Below are positions 20,899 to 42,398 of a DNA stretch of 64,000 nt, one piece after another. How positions within the stretch are numbered: position 1 is the stretch's first letter; each line of letters begins with the position of its first letter. Location of the stretch: contig OZ231127.1 in NCBI GenBank assembly GCA_965153355.1, forward strand, positions 54,436,001-54,500,000, in the 5' to 3' direction. The position numbers and the translations under genes were made by a program. The stretch is from Flaccisagitta enflata. Taxonomy: Eukaryota > Chaetognatha > Sagittoidea > Aphragmophora. The notes under the pieces were generated by a model that worked only from the letters and a program-made list of their open reading frames with translations, had not been told where the DNA came from and searched no databases.

Positions 20899-21166
20899 TC
20901 AGAGTGGCTTAAAGTAGGGTCATTTTCAAAATTCATGTCGCCATTGGAGAAAATTAGACCATTCCCTTGTAGGAAACGTACAGGAAGGATTTTCTCCTCC
21001 AATGTTTTCTATACTTTACAATGGGAAAAGGGTGGGGTGGCGGTCATGAGTAACCTTTATCCAATCACCCCCATATTTTGGATTCTTCATGTATGAGGAA
21101 AATTATCACATTTTCTCCGATGGCATCATGAGATTTGACTATGAGCCCACATTAGGCTACCTTACT
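20899..21166. mobile_element. Inverted-repeat element, GTGGCTTAAAGT type
   Basis: Same family as 43912-44214: the ends GTGGCTTAAAGTAGGGTCAT and ATGAGCCCACATTAGGCTAC are inverted, and the interior has matching TGGAGAAAA and TTTTCTCC blocks. Confidence 0.6.
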
Positions 21167-22012
<846 letters not shown>

Positions 22013-22210
22013 ATTCAGTAAGGGAGAGAGCCTATGGTAAAGAAAGACGGACAGACATACTTATCCTTTGGAGCCGCCGCCCAAAATCGAAGGTGGGTGT
22101 TGAACCGCGAAGTGGCTTGAAAAACATTAGCATTTTGCATTATGCATTATGGTGATAAACTGATATGATGGAGGCTGCTTCCGGAAATCCGCACACAAAA
22201 AAAAGAAGTA

Positions 22211-22377
22211 CAGTTAAACGGATCCAAGAGAAATGGAAATCCACCTATAACGTATCTAAAATTTCAGTCCCTTCATGTCAATTTCTTTCAATTTCTTTGT
22301 TGGCGATTACAAAGATCCGCCTTGAGTGGTAAAAGATATGTTGATCCCTTGATATTCGTTATTGCGGGGTTTTACTG
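22211..22377. mobile_element. TA-flanked degenerate MITE, 167 bp
   Basis: CAGTTAAACGGATCC at the left and GCGGGGTTTTACTG at the right, both with TA outside. Related to 11951-12127. Confidence 0.6.
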
Positions 22378-22679
22378 TATGACCCAAAATGTGTCACTCT
22401 GTTGTCACAAAGTTCGGAGCTTAATATCCAAAGCCTGTGGCACTTAGATAATTGGAAAATGAATGCCATTTTTACCCCCCCCCCTTCCTAACTAGCGCTC
22501 CCATAAAAGAAAACAGAATTATGATAAGTTAAATGGACATGCCGCACAGGGCAACAATGCAAAAGCAAAAGATCTTTCATAGAGCTTTCAAATGACCAAG
22601 GATTTTGCTATGTTTTTGTCATTGCTTGAACGTGGAAAACAGGCAAACATAACGTTCTATTTTTTCCTCTATCCGTATC

Positions 22680-22869
<190 letters not shown>

Positions 22870-23282
22870 ACTTTTATTTCCATCGGCTCAACTCTGCATT
22901 TTTCATTGTCTCGTATAAATCGGCTTGATTGAATCTCGCTCCATATCAGAGAGGTACAATTGTGATGAATTCATTCTCATTACTTCAGGTGCAACTGATG
23001 AGACGCGCTTTGTAGTAAGTGAGAAATCGCTCAGCAACTCCCACCCTTCAACCGACAAATTAAGTTAATGGTGTTGTGAGGCTTGTCCAAAAATCGACCT
23101 GAACTGGAAGAGGGAAGCTTTAGATCACTGGTCTCATTTATATATTGCCTCTAATTTGTGAATATCTATGAAAACTAAAATGTCCTTAAGTCGCGGACAC
23201 GCAATTCAAAGAGAGTCTCTGTCAATCCTTCCGTCATTAAGTGGAAAAATGACACTATTTAGTTACGGACATGCAACTCTAC

Positions 23283-24330
<1,048 letters not shown>

Positions 24331-24338
24331 AGGAAACA

Positions 24339-24830
24339 TTAACTCCTAGCCTGGGACTCAAAAAATCGAAAAACGTTTTTCAATTTCTTTCCCAATAAGA
24401 GGCTTTGTCCGTCCGTCCGTCGGTCCGTAGAGGTGATGGAGTCTAAAAGTGGGTATATGAGCGTTTTAGAAGCTTTTGCATGTTGAGCAATTCTCATATA
24501 ATCAGGCCTGTCCATGACTGAGTAACCCCCAGGGTTTGGAGATGGCCACATGTGTATGTGCGTGTGTGAGATGGTCTTTGCACACACGCAACTTGTCCGT
24601 CCGTCCGTCCCTCTCCGTTCTTCTGTCCCTCTGTCCGTCGTCCGTCCGTCCGTCCATCCGTCCATCCATCGGAGGACATCGAATTGAAAAGTGGAAAAAC
24701 GAGCGTATCAGATAATTTTTGTGTTTGTTTGTGTAAATAGGATGGGGGTTGAGGTGTGGATGGGGGTTGGGTGCCCCTGCCCACCTGTTCGCCCACCCCG
24801 CGTCATTTGTTTTTTGTCATTCCGTCCATA
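24339..24830 (-). mobile_element. CAAGG-family related sequence, long-middle subfamily
   Basis: AGAGGCTTTGTCCGTCCGTC, GAATTGAAAAGTGGAAAAACG and GGTTGGGTGCCCCTGCCCAC match the reversed middle seen at 59722-59937. Boundaries unclear; two partial copies may overlap. Confidence 0.45.
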
Positions 24831-24879
24831 AGTGCTCTCTGTTTGTCTGTACATCCATCCGTCTGCCTATCTATCTTTT

Positions 24880-24950
24880 TTTCTGACCGTCGGTTTGTCT
24901 GCCTGTCTGTCTGTCTGTCTGTATGTCTGTCTGTCTGTCTCTCTGTCTGA
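24880..24950 (+). repeat. (CTGT)n microsatellite
   Basis: GTCTGCCTGTCTGTCTGTCT and continuing. Confidence 0.85.
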
Positions 24951-24973
24951 CTGTTTCTTTGTTTTCTTTGGAG

Positions 24974-25092
24974 AGATAGAGAAAGATAGCCTCAGTAAAG
25001 ATGTCGCTTTCGACAATCCACTTTTGACAAATGAGCAATTGCTTCATGTCTCCAGCGGCAGCATTTCTGATCCCTCCACAGCAGAAGTCTAG
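24974..25092 (+). CDS. Possible orphan terminal exon
   Basis: TTTTCTTTGGAG|AG then 39 codons of ordinary composition containing SKDVAFDNPLLTNEQ, ending TAG. It looks like a cytoplasmic tail with a dileucine-like NPLL, but no partner exon was found and I cannot name it. Confidence 0.25.
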
Positions 25093-25406
25093 GGCAACAG
25101 CATGAAATTTCAGCCAGCTGAAGGTCCTGAGATTCCCTGATCATGTGACAACAAAGCCGATCAAGTTGAAACAGGTTAAAATTCTGTGGATTAACAAAGG
25201 ATGCTCAGAACAAAGAAATCCTCGACGTTTTTACGTTTATTTCAATTATATTGAAAGAAATTGTTAAACAACGGCAATACTTAACAGACGACCACTCAAC
25301 CACCTTAAGATAAAGTATTCAAATATCCTACAGGCTCTTGGTTCGAAACGGGTCAATGACCCTGCGACAAGGCAACCACAGGATCAAGATGTTAAATCTC
25401 GCTACA

Positions 25407-25572
25407 CTCATTTTTAGTCGCGGACACGCGACTCTACATCTTGCCGTGTCGGTCGGTCCGTCCGTCCGTCCATCCAAAATAATTCTAAAATTGCGAACGA
25501 TTTTTGCATTACTGCTCCTGCCCAATCGTCCGCGACTGGATTGACGTGTATCTGGCCTTTTTTTAAAAACAT
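25407..25572 (-). mobile_element. CAAGG...hairpin element
   Basis: TTAGTCGCGGACACGCGACT, CTTGCCGTGTCGG, (GTCC)n, CTGCTCCTGCCCAATCGTCC and GTGTATCTGGCC. A second copy follows directly at 25579. Confidence 0.75.
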
Positions 25573-25578
25573 GTTTTA

Positions 25579-25703
25579 TGGTCGCGGACACGGGACTCTA
25601 GAACTTGCCATGTCGGTCGGTTGGTCGGTTAACACGTAACATTTGTGTTTTCCGCTCCTGCCCACTCGTCCGCGACTAAGGGGACTGTTTACGGTCTTGT
25701 TTT
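25579..25703 (-). mobile_element. CAAGG...hairpin element, adjacent second copy
   Basis: GGTCGCGGACACGGGACTCT to ACGGTCTTGTTT, in the same orientation and only a few bases from the preceding copy. Confidence 0.7.
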
Positions 25704-27197
25704 GACTCAATGTTTTTATTTCTATGGCGTTTTGAGGTTCAAACTGTTCTGAGATGTTCAGGTTTTTCTTATCGCCAATTAATACATGCATGTCCTTTTA
25801 TTTTGTTATTTGACACACTCATTGACACTTCTTTGACTAAGAACCTTGTTTATAAGATCATTGAGGCTCAAATGCGGAAAAAAATAAGAACAATGTAAAA
25901 ATCGTCAGCCTAACAACAGGAAAGATAATAAGAACATACCCCTTTTTTTTTTGCTATTAGCTAATAAAAGAATTCAAGTAAACAAAAGAAATGGTGACTT
26001 CATTGTAATGGCTGACATCAATCAGTCTAACATACTAATTTCATTTTTTTGTGATTAATATTTTAGTTCACATATCCTTTCAATTGAGGAACCAGATAAC
26101 CAGATAAAAAAAGAAAAAAAACATTCCTGTCTAAGTTGGAGATTGGAAAAACAAAGCCAAGTGAAGGCCAATAAGTGCGCCTTGCTTGATTAAGAATTTG
26201 TGAGTGAACGTTTTTGATGAATGAATGAATGAATGAATGAATGAATGAAAATGAATGTGGGCATGAAAGGTGAAAGAAAGGAAGAAATACGTCAGAATGA
26301 GCCGTTTTGCGCATTTCAAAGGTTTGCGTTACCAACCGACCAACCAACCAACCAACTGACGGACATGACCTCTTATAGAAGTGCGAGGACGCACTGAAAA
26401 TGAACATCTCAAGAACAATTTGAGCTTCAAATCGCTTTAGAAATAAGAACATCGAGCCCTTTTTATGTAAAAAAAGTGTAATTGAAAAGATTTGGGAACC
26501 AAAATATCAATTGTAGAAAAATCAAATTCTAAAGTAATCACTCAACCATTACAATCATTACAATAAGCAGTTTCACCATTGTGATTCTTTTTCATATCTT
26601 CAGTTCTAAAAGCAAATTAAGTATGAATGTTCTTATATTTTCTCTCTTTGAGGTTCACGATGTTCTTATGATTGTTCTTTTTTTTCCAAATCTGAGCATC
26701 AATGTTCTTATTTACAAGGTTCTTTCTACAAAAAAAGGTGTATGGCAAAGTTGTGTTAAATACGTAGTATGAAAGAATTGGCAAGATTTTCTGGTTCATT
26801 ATGCTAATTGTTGTACAGATTGTGTGAATTATAAATATAACTTTAAATGTACAATATGTAAGACGTAACGTATCGACGTAATAATCAATCATCCGACTGA
26901 TGCGAATGCAAATGGGCTGCCTCTCCAACAAAACTGTGAGAACACATGTTTGTAAGGAAATGTGCCCATTTTAACTCTTAAGAACCCGCATGTCAAGTGC
27001 TTGTTGTCTATCAGATTCCCGAACGCGACGATATCTCCTCGATGGCTTAGTTTATCTAATTAACATTAACCACTAAACTTTCAACCCAAGGAAAGAAACG
27101 ATCTGTGATTTGCTCTTCTTGATCTGAACGGAAGTTAGATCCAACAAAAAAGAAAGATACTCATGGCAATTTTATAGAACACTGAATGAAATAAATC
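25704..27197. other. A/T-rich intergenic sequence with AAGAACAT-type repeats
   Basis: Repeated TTCTTAT / ATAAGAAC blocks at 25710-25900 and 26400-26720, an eroded CAAGG-family end at 26330-26400, and (AATG)n at 26217-26250. No gene seen. Confidence 0.5.
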
Positions 27198-29233
<2,036 letters not shown>

Positions 29234-29235
29234 GT

Positions 29236-29236
<1 letters not shown>

Positions 29237-29323
<87 letters not shown>
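29237..29323 (+). repeat. (GA)n in the SLC46-like 3' UTR
   Basis: About 43 GA units beginning 4 bases after the stop codon. Confidence 0.9.
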
Positions 29324-29328
<5 letters not shown>

Positions 29329-29890
29329 TACCATAGCAATTTGTTGATCTTAAGTAGTGTTAATGTTTAAGGTCATGAGTCTCATTAGGCACCCAGCAAC
29401 GTCCCAATAACTATGTACTACCAGTAAATGCGTTGTTTCCTTCTGGCCCAAAGCAACTGTGTTGTACTATAGCCATACTGCCAGTGATTTTATTTAAAAT
29501 ATATTATCTTGTTAACGATGTATAAGCTGTTATCTATTAGGGAATGTAAATATTCCCGCTAACTTATAGTTATAGATGTGAATGATCGTTGTCGCATTTG
29601 GTGATTCCTGTTTTATATTTATTGCTCATTTTTGTTTATCCTATGCACCTTTATATTTACACTCAAATTGTGTCTTTTTCTTATCCTTATGTCTCTCCTT
29701 TGAGGATGTAATGGTAAATAAGAGCGCATGTTTAACTAACGATCGCTAGACTTCGACTAGCCAGACTTATGTGCTGCTTCGATAGAAAACTAAAGCCGAT
29801 TCCATTTAGATATACGAGGCTCAAGACACACTCACAGAATACGTCATGACAAGTTTTCCAAAGACTCTGCATGAGACAGTAGATGTATGA

Positions 29891-30397
29891 TTTTAATATA
29901 TAATCTGAAGGACACTTTTAAACAAACAACAGAAGGGATCACAAAAAAAAACTACACAGTGATGATTTGAGCGCTAATCCAAAATTTGCAAACGCTGCTT
30001 TTATGAATCTTTTATGAGAGACTCAAAGTTTAGTTCGGTTCAAACAAACATATCATCCTTACTAAATATTGGTGATCCGTTATTAGAGCCGACTTCAATA
30101 AGAAATGAGAACACGTTCTAGGCGTTCTACTTACTACGCCATCTTTTAATATATAATCTGAAGGACACTTTTAAACAAACAACAGAAGGGATCACAAAAA
30201 AAAACTACACAGTGATGATTTGAGCGCTAATCCAAAATTTGCAAACGCTGCTTTTATGAATCTTTTATGAGAGACTCAAAGTTTAGTTCGGTTCAAACAA
30301 ACATATCATCCTTACTAAATATTGGTGATCCGTTATTAAAGCCGACTTCAATAAGAAATGAGAACACGTTCTAGGCGTTCTACTTACTACGCCATCT
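29891..30397 (+). repeat. Tandem duplication, two units of 253 bp
   Basis: TTTTAATATATAATCTGAAG at 29891 recurs at 30144. The units differ at about one position (TTAGAGCC against TTAAAGCC). Lies between two convergent genes. Confidence 0.9.
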
Positions 30398-30498
30398 GTA
30401 TGATACCATCATCGAACCAAACAGCGAACACTTAATGACAGGACTAGTTGAGGAAATATACTGCTACAAGCAAACTCGTTTTAGGGAGAACAGGCCCA

Positions 30499-35584
<5,086 letters not shown>

Positions 35585-35967
35585 TATTTTTTTTTTTAAT
35601 CCTTTCTTTATCCCTTCCGTTTGTGTCCTTCTTTTGTTCTACTTAGATTTTTTTTCCTTGTTTTTTTTTTTGGGGGGCCCCCCCCCGTAGTGAGTTAGAA
35701 ATCGCCGATTTATTTGATTTTCCTGCATAGTCCATGAACTTTTTTTCTACCCGTGTCTGTTTTATCCTGTCGGAGTTGATCGAGTCAATGACTTCATTTC
35801 CATTCGAGCCTTGTCGAGTTTCTGACCGACTTCGTGTTTTACTTTTTCAAAAGACAACACAGAGAATGGATTCACGTCGCTGCTGAGCAAAAACCGCAAG
35901 GAATGGTTCAATGACTTCCATAACTATATCATAATGTACGTATTGAATGAAGGAAATCTAGATTGTA

Positions 35968-36060
35968 CCGTAGATCTCGTCTATACTTGAGATGATGGGT
36001 ACGGGGCAAGTATAATGGGAAGAGAAATGAAGCTAGGGGACTGATATCTGAAATATAAAT
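35968..36060. mobile_element. CAGTAGATCTCGTC-type element end, eroded
   Basis: TACCGTAGATCTCGTCTATA then GGGGCAAGTATAATG, similar to 9528-9620. Confidence 0.45.
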
Positions 36061-36089
36061 TACTAAGAAATGATTTATTCCCCATGGTC

Positions 36090-36091
<2 letters not shown>

Positions 36092-36174
<83 letters not shown>
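36092..36174 (+). repeat. (GA)n microsatellite
   Basis: About 41 GA units upstream of the nuclear receptor start. Confidence 0.9.
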
Positions 36175-36178
<4 letters not shown>

Positions 36179-37240
36179 TTAGCGTACGTATTTGTTCAGT
36201 AGCATTTTACCATGTATGATTTTAAGCAGTGAGCCCAAGAAACAAAAAAAGTTTGCCAAAAGGGGTCTTCAGTCGCGTGCTTCTCTGCATTTAGTGATGA
36301 TATGAATACACAATGTTGTGTGATCGGATTATCACACAATATATGACAGTGTATGATATTAGAAATACGTTCGCAGCTACGAGAATATGAGGTAATACCT
36401 GTTATGTAATCCTTCTGGATGTTTCAGAAATGTAGACAAATTGCGATTGGTCTCTGAAAAGACTGCAGCGGAAAGGCTCTTTGCATGTAGATCTCTCTCG
36501 TTATTCTGCGCTGCCGTTCTTAGTTCGGGGTAAAAGGCAGATCCTGACGAGTTTTTCTGCTGCTGCTGAGTAATAAGACTTATTCTCTCTGAGCGGCTCT
36601 ATTACACTTTTTTTTTTTTTATAAGAACCTAGTTTATAAGAACATCAAGGCTTCGAATAGTTCCAAAATTAAGAACATCTTAAGAACATACAAAGGCTTC
36701 ATATCATGAAATTTTTTTTCGCTGAATGTGATATTTAAAGAATATTATTAAAACACTTGACTTTTAGTATAATTTAGATAATATTACATAATTCTTAAAA
36801 TAAATTTCATAAAAATATATTCAAACTTCAATGTTTAGCATTTGCTTTCACAACATTTAATAGAAATATATTTAATATAAGTAAATAGTAGTATTTTATA
36901 AGGTTTCCCATACTTTATATACTATTTCAAATTAAGAACGGTCTAAGAACGTTGAAGGCTTCATTTGGCCTTAAAAATAAGAACATGAAGCCTTCGAAAA
37001 AAAATTGACGTTCTTTTTTTAAAAAAAAAAGTGTACTATAAGTTGGGGGGAAAAAGTTGAAGTCGGTATTCAACTTTTTGACATAGTATTCCATAGAAAC
37101 ATGGTTTACATTTTCTTTTTTGGAAGAAGAGAAATTCAATTGATTGTAATTGGAGCGTATTATTTTATATTTCAAAAGTATGAACGATTTGATTTTTTTC
37201 TCCATTATAGCTGAAAAATTTCAGATTTCGTGGTTTTTGG
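36175..37240. other. A/T-rich intergenic sequence
   Basis: Holds direct AAGAACAT...GGCTTC blocks at 36615-36720 and 36930-36990, related to those near 25.8 and 26.4 kb. No gene seen. Confidence 0.5.
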
Positions 37241-37840
37241 GCAGCGGCCCCAAAGGCGCCGATGACCTATGCTCTCACAAATATGGTGAAATTTCTCCTC
37301 CTTTTTGGGCAGCGGCTCTGAAGGGATTGATGACCTATGCTTTCACATATGTGGGGGATTTTCTCCTCCTCCTTCTTCTTCTTCTTCTCTTACGCCCCCC
37401 CCTCTGACGCAGATCCTAGCCTAAAGGCCCAAATCCCAGCCTCGAGGCCAAAATCCCAGCCTTGAGGATGAAATCTAAGCCTTGTGGCCCAAATCCCAGC
37501 TTTGAGTCTCAAATCTCTGCCGCGAGGCCCAAATCCCAGCCTTGAGGCCCAATTCTCCGCCTCGAGGCCCAAATCCCATCCTTGAAGCCCCAAGACTGGG
37601 ATTTGGGCCTCAAAGCTCGGATTTGGGCCTCAAGGCTGGGATTTGGGTCTTTAGGCTAGGATCTGAGTCAGAGGGGGGGGGAGACGTAGGAAGAGAAGGA
37701 GGAAGAGGAGGAGGAGAAAATCCCCCATATGTGTGAAAGCATAGGTCACCAACCCCTTTGAGGCCGCTGCTCTGCTCCCCCTCGACTTCAACCACAACCT
37801 ACTTAAGCAGGGCACGGGTACCGCTGACCATTTAACGCTT
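37230..37840. repeat. Composite repeat: GGGGCCGCTGCC modules around a 20-bp minisatellite
   Basis: GATGACCTATGCTTTCACA modules at 37258-37360 and, reversed, at 37727-37760 bracket GAGGCCCAAATCCCAGCCTT units (37400-37590), which switch to the reverse strand at 37590-37665. It is therefore an inverted structure. Confidence 0.75.
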
Positions 37841-37889
37841 TTGCGATTATTCTCCTTCTCCTTGTTCTTCTCCATCTCCGTCCCCCCTC

Positions 37890-38230
37890 TGGCTTCGAAG
37901 CCTAAACTTTAGCCTCGAGGCCCAAATTCCATCCCCAAGGCTCCAATCCCAGCCCAAAGGCTCCAATCCCTGCCCAAAGGCTCCAATCTCAGCCTTGAGG
38001 CTCCAACCTGAGCCTCAAGGCTCCAATTGTAGCCCCAACACTCTCACCCAAACCTCAAGGCTCCGGTCCTAGACCAGAGGCCCCAATCCTAACCTCATGT
38101 CTCCCATCCTAACCTCATAGCTCAAATCCCAGCCTCGGGTCTTGTATCCTAGTCTCAATGCTAAAATCCTTACCCAGCATAGGTCATCGACTCTTTCGGG
38201 GCCGCTGCCCTTCTCATCTCCACATGTAAC
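37890..38230 (+). repeat. About 20-bp minisatellite, GGCTCCAATCCCAGCC type
   Basis: About 14 variant units, then the GCATAGGTCATCG / GGGGCCGCTGCCC module. Confidence 0.75.
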
Positions 38231-38247
38231 ATACACTAACTTAGGGG

Positions 38248-38805
38248 TAACAGGTCTCACAAAATTAGGCGGAAAGTGATAAAAACACACGGTAAAAAAA
38301 CACTATAAATGTAAATGTAATCAATCCAAACAATGTTTATCGCCAATTTATGTTTATTTTATCAACATATTGCGAAAAATGCCAAAAAAGTGAACGGATC
38401 TTTCCTGATAAACGTAATTATTCAAATGAGTGGAAGGTAACCAAATCTGAGATTGACACTTTTTTTCTTATTAGTGACGCTCGACTTCACCTTCCTTTCC
38501 TCAGCTGTCCTCAGCATCAACCCACTGCACTACTTTATAAATGGCGATCTTTTATATCCCATCTATCAAAATTAATGGATGATATACATGTACACATTTT
38601 TTTCCGTAGAAATCAGCAATAATCTGACACCTCACTTTTGGTGAAGCACCCTCCATCCCGCTCTACATGCAGGAAAGTTGCCAACATCGCCTCTCTAAGT
38701 CAAAATACCAGGTTTTAGCTATATCCATGTCAAATTTCATCATGCTGATTTTTACTATCTATTTTGATCATATTACTTTTCCGCCTAATTATGTGAGACC
38801 TGTTA
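38248..38805. mobile_element. TA-flanked TIR element, 554 bp
   Basis: The ends ACAGGTCTCACAAAATTAGG and its near-complement at 38776-38803 are bordered by TA. It interrupts the module that continues GGGTACCGCTGACCATC at 38808. The short open frame inside is not recognised. Confidence 0.8.
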
Positions 38806-39261
38806 ATGGGTACCGCTGACCATCTTACGCTTTTGCGACTGTTAAGGTTAGTTTGACAGACAGACCGACTAACCGACGGCCATCTTAGGACTGACTTGTT
38901 AGGACGCATCTAAAAGAAAAACAATGGTAACGAAAATGAATTGAGTGGGCTGATATTTGAGTGGGCGGATATTTGACAGAGACTGATACGTCCTCTCGAA
39001 AAAACAATAATTGAATTTTCATAGCAGTAAAGTGAGGAAGGGATAAAGAGGAAGTTACTGATACATAGGCAGAATGACAGCCCTCCCCACCTACAGACCA
39101 ACCCCATACAGTGGTGCGAGGACGCATCCAAAAAGGCAGATAGCAAAAAGGCAGATGGTAAAAAAGTCGGATAGCAAAAAGGCACACGCATTCCAGGAAC
39201 AAACCCTAGGTGGAAAAAAAAGGCCAAGTATTGTGAACCCCCTAGGCATGTTGTTAAATGT

Positions 39262-39367
39262 ACCAGTAAAGGCGGCTCTCGCCGACCGGAAAAAAATCGT
39301 AAGATTGTTTCTGTTTTTTTTTTTTTTTTCAGTTTCTTTTTTCTCCTCATTGCATTCACGCGCCTCT

Positions 39368-39460
<93 letters not shown>

Positions 39461-39468
39461 TGTCTGTC

Positions 39469-39556
<88 letters not shown>

Positions 39557-40348
39557 CCTCCTCTCTCTTCTCCCTCCTCTCCCTCCCTCTCTTCCCTCTC
39601 CCTCTCTCCCTCCTCTCCCTCCTCTCTCTCTCCTTCTCTCTCCCTCCCTCCCCCTCCTCTCTCCTCCCTCTCTCCTTCCTTCTCTCCCTCCTTCCCTCCC
39701 TCCTCTCTTCCCTCCTCTCCCTCCTCCCTCTCTCCCTCCTCTCTCCCTCTCCACCTCCCTCTCTCCCTCCCTCCATCCTTCTCTCCCTCCCTCTCTTCCT
39801 TCCAGTCTCCCTCCCACTCGCTCTCCCTCCATCTTACATTCCCTCCTACCCCTCTCCCTCCCCCTCCCTCCCTCCCTCCTTCTCTACCTCTCCCTCTCTA
39901 CCTCTCCCTCCCTCCCTTTCTCTCCCACCCTCCCTCCCTCCCAATCTCCCTCCCTCCCTTTCCCACCTCCTTATCCTCTCTCTCTACCTCTCCCTCTCTC
40001 TCCACCTTCCCTCCTTCCCCATCTCCCTCCCTCCCTCTCCCTACCTCCTTTCCCTCCCTCCCTCCATCTCCCTCCCTCCATCTCCCTCCCTCTGCCCTCT
40101 GCTAAACTCATTTTTGTTGTTACATAGGGCCCAAAATTGAGATCGATGAAAAATATCGATCTTTGAAAAATTCGCGGAAAATGTGAAATAATAAAAAAAG
40201 ATTAAAAAATTCATAGCGCCTAAAGTATTGGTCCGACAGTGCCCTGCTTTTTTCCAGAAGGTGTAAAAAAGTGCCCTCTTCCACCCTGTACCAATTTCAA
40301 CCCCAGCCACGGGCGAGCCTAGTTCTGACCCGACTTCCTCAAATTGTC
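39262..40348 (+). repeat. Dispersed repeat with (GT)n-(CT)n-(CCCT)n core, copy 2
   Basis: Same flanks and same order of microsatellites as 23283-24330. The tails share CATAGCGCCTAAAGTATTGG. Confidence 0.85.
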
Positions 40349-40805
40349 GCAAGCAAGCAAGCTCCTCCGCCGCCGCCTCCTCCTCCTCCTCCCCCCCCCT
40401 TTGACCACATTTTCAACCACTGACAGCTTCCATCGATCTCCAACAAGCCTTTTGCCCCTCTCCACATCATTCTGAAGAGTGCAAAAACATTTTTTTTAAC
40501 CAATTGATGGGCCTATTTCAATACCGAGAAGTAAAAAATCGCGAAAATCAGCAGGAATCTCATTTGCATATTGTGGTCAAATCGCGAGTACCAAGATGTT
40601 ATCCCACCACCAATAAACGAGTTTCCTGCCATTCATATGACCAATACCCGTCATAAAAATGGGCCATGAGATGGATGAATTCACTTTACCTCATTTCAAT
40701 ACAGCTTAGTGAATACCTCACGCAGTGTTTTTTCCTTTCTCTTTCATTTTCTTTCCCTTAATCATCTTTTTCATCACGGGCTTTGTCCGTTTGACGGTCC
40801 ATTGG
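40349..40805. other. No gene recognised
   Basis: Short CCTCCTC run at 40366-40400, then unique sequence. Confidence 0.4.
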
Positions 40806-40807
40806 TC

Positions 40808-40891
<84 letters not shown>

Positions 40892-40893
40892 GT

Positions 40894-40920
<27 letters not shown>
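40806..40920 (+). repeat. (TTG)n then (GT)n arrays
   Basis: About 27 TGT units followed by (GT)n. Confidence 0.9.
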
Positions 40921-40926
<6 letters not shown>

Positions 40927-41092
40927 TTTTGTTCCACTAGTTATACTAGCAATTTTTTTTCTATTGCCACAGCAAAATTCTTCGCCTATAGAGAATTAAG
41001 GTGCCCATGGGCTTCATTGGAGGACTTGTAGTCCATCCGCCCGTCCGTCCGTTTGTCCCCCCCCACCCCATCCTCAGGGTTTGGTCTTCTTT

Positions 41093-41390
41093 AGGGCCTA
41101 TTCTGACCCAAATTCTGCCAAATAGCCCAAATCCAAGCAATATGGCCAAAATCTAAGCAAAATGGCCCAAATCCAAGCATAATGGGCCAAATTCAAGCAA
41201 AATGGCCCAATTCTGGTCAGAATCTAGGTATCGGAGGCCTCATTATCGGTATAAGGGGCCAAAATGATGTATCTCAGGCCAGAATTGGGCCATTATGCTT
41301 GGATTTGGGCCATTATGCTTGGATTTAGGCCATTTTGCTTAGATTTAGGCCATTTGGCAGAATTTGGGTCAGAATAGGCCCCAAAGGAGA
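41093..41390. repeat. Foldback made of AATGGCCCAAATCCAAGC units
   Basis: The left half (41093-41216) is mirrored by the right half (41286-41390): GGGCCTATTCTGACCCAAAT against its complement. Followed by the GGACTTCGTCCCCTTCGGGG module. Confidence 0.75.
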
Positions 41391-41577
41391 CGGACGTATG
41401 GACGGACAGATTCCTCCTGTGTTCTACAGGACTTCGTCCCCTTCGGGGCTGCTCCCGAAAATACACTCTCCATAAACACACGTAGCTACTTAGATCACTT
41501 TTTCCCCACCCCCTCTTTCATTGTCTCTTTCTCACTGAGTGTCTCTCTACCTCCGTCTCCCTCTCTCCCTGTGTCTG

Positions 41578-41795
<218 letters not shown>

Positions 41796-42398
41796 TCTTT
41801 GTTTCCTTGTTCATCTCTCCTTTTTTTCTGAATGCCATCTGACACCATCGAGATCTCAGTTGACGAGAAAATTAGCTTCGTTAGATTCGCCTCTTCGTTT
41901 TTTCAGCTCGTCGACAAAAAGGAGAATCGACGAGCAGCGCCGACAAGCGGAGAATAAACGTATGCAAAAAAAAAAAAAAAAAAAAGGAACAAAAAGAAAG
42001 AAAAACTCCTCATACAGTAAGCGTCATCCTAAAATCGGGAAACGAAGGAACCCAACTTAATTGTAATTGGAAAGCCTTGCGCATTTATTACATTGTATTT
42101 GTAAAATGTTGTTATCTCAAAGAACAAGGCCAAGTTTAGTGGAAAGTTTTGGTCAATACATGTGTCTCGCCGACATGAAATGAATGAATGAATGAATGAA
42201 TGAATGAATGAATGAATGAATGAATGAATGAGTGAATGAATGTTATGATTGTAAGAACAAAAGTGAGATGGCATGAAGAATGTTGAGAACGCCTATTTTG
42301 CGTGTTTTAACAAAAGCAACAGAGAGAAAGACAAACCAACAGACAGACAGACGAGCGGACATGACCTCTTTTTAGATCTTTCCAGTAGACGTGCGTGG

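Noticed and set aside
22989-23014. 26-bp micro-exon candidate with good AG and GTAAGT
   Set aside because: No neighbouring exon or frame to join.
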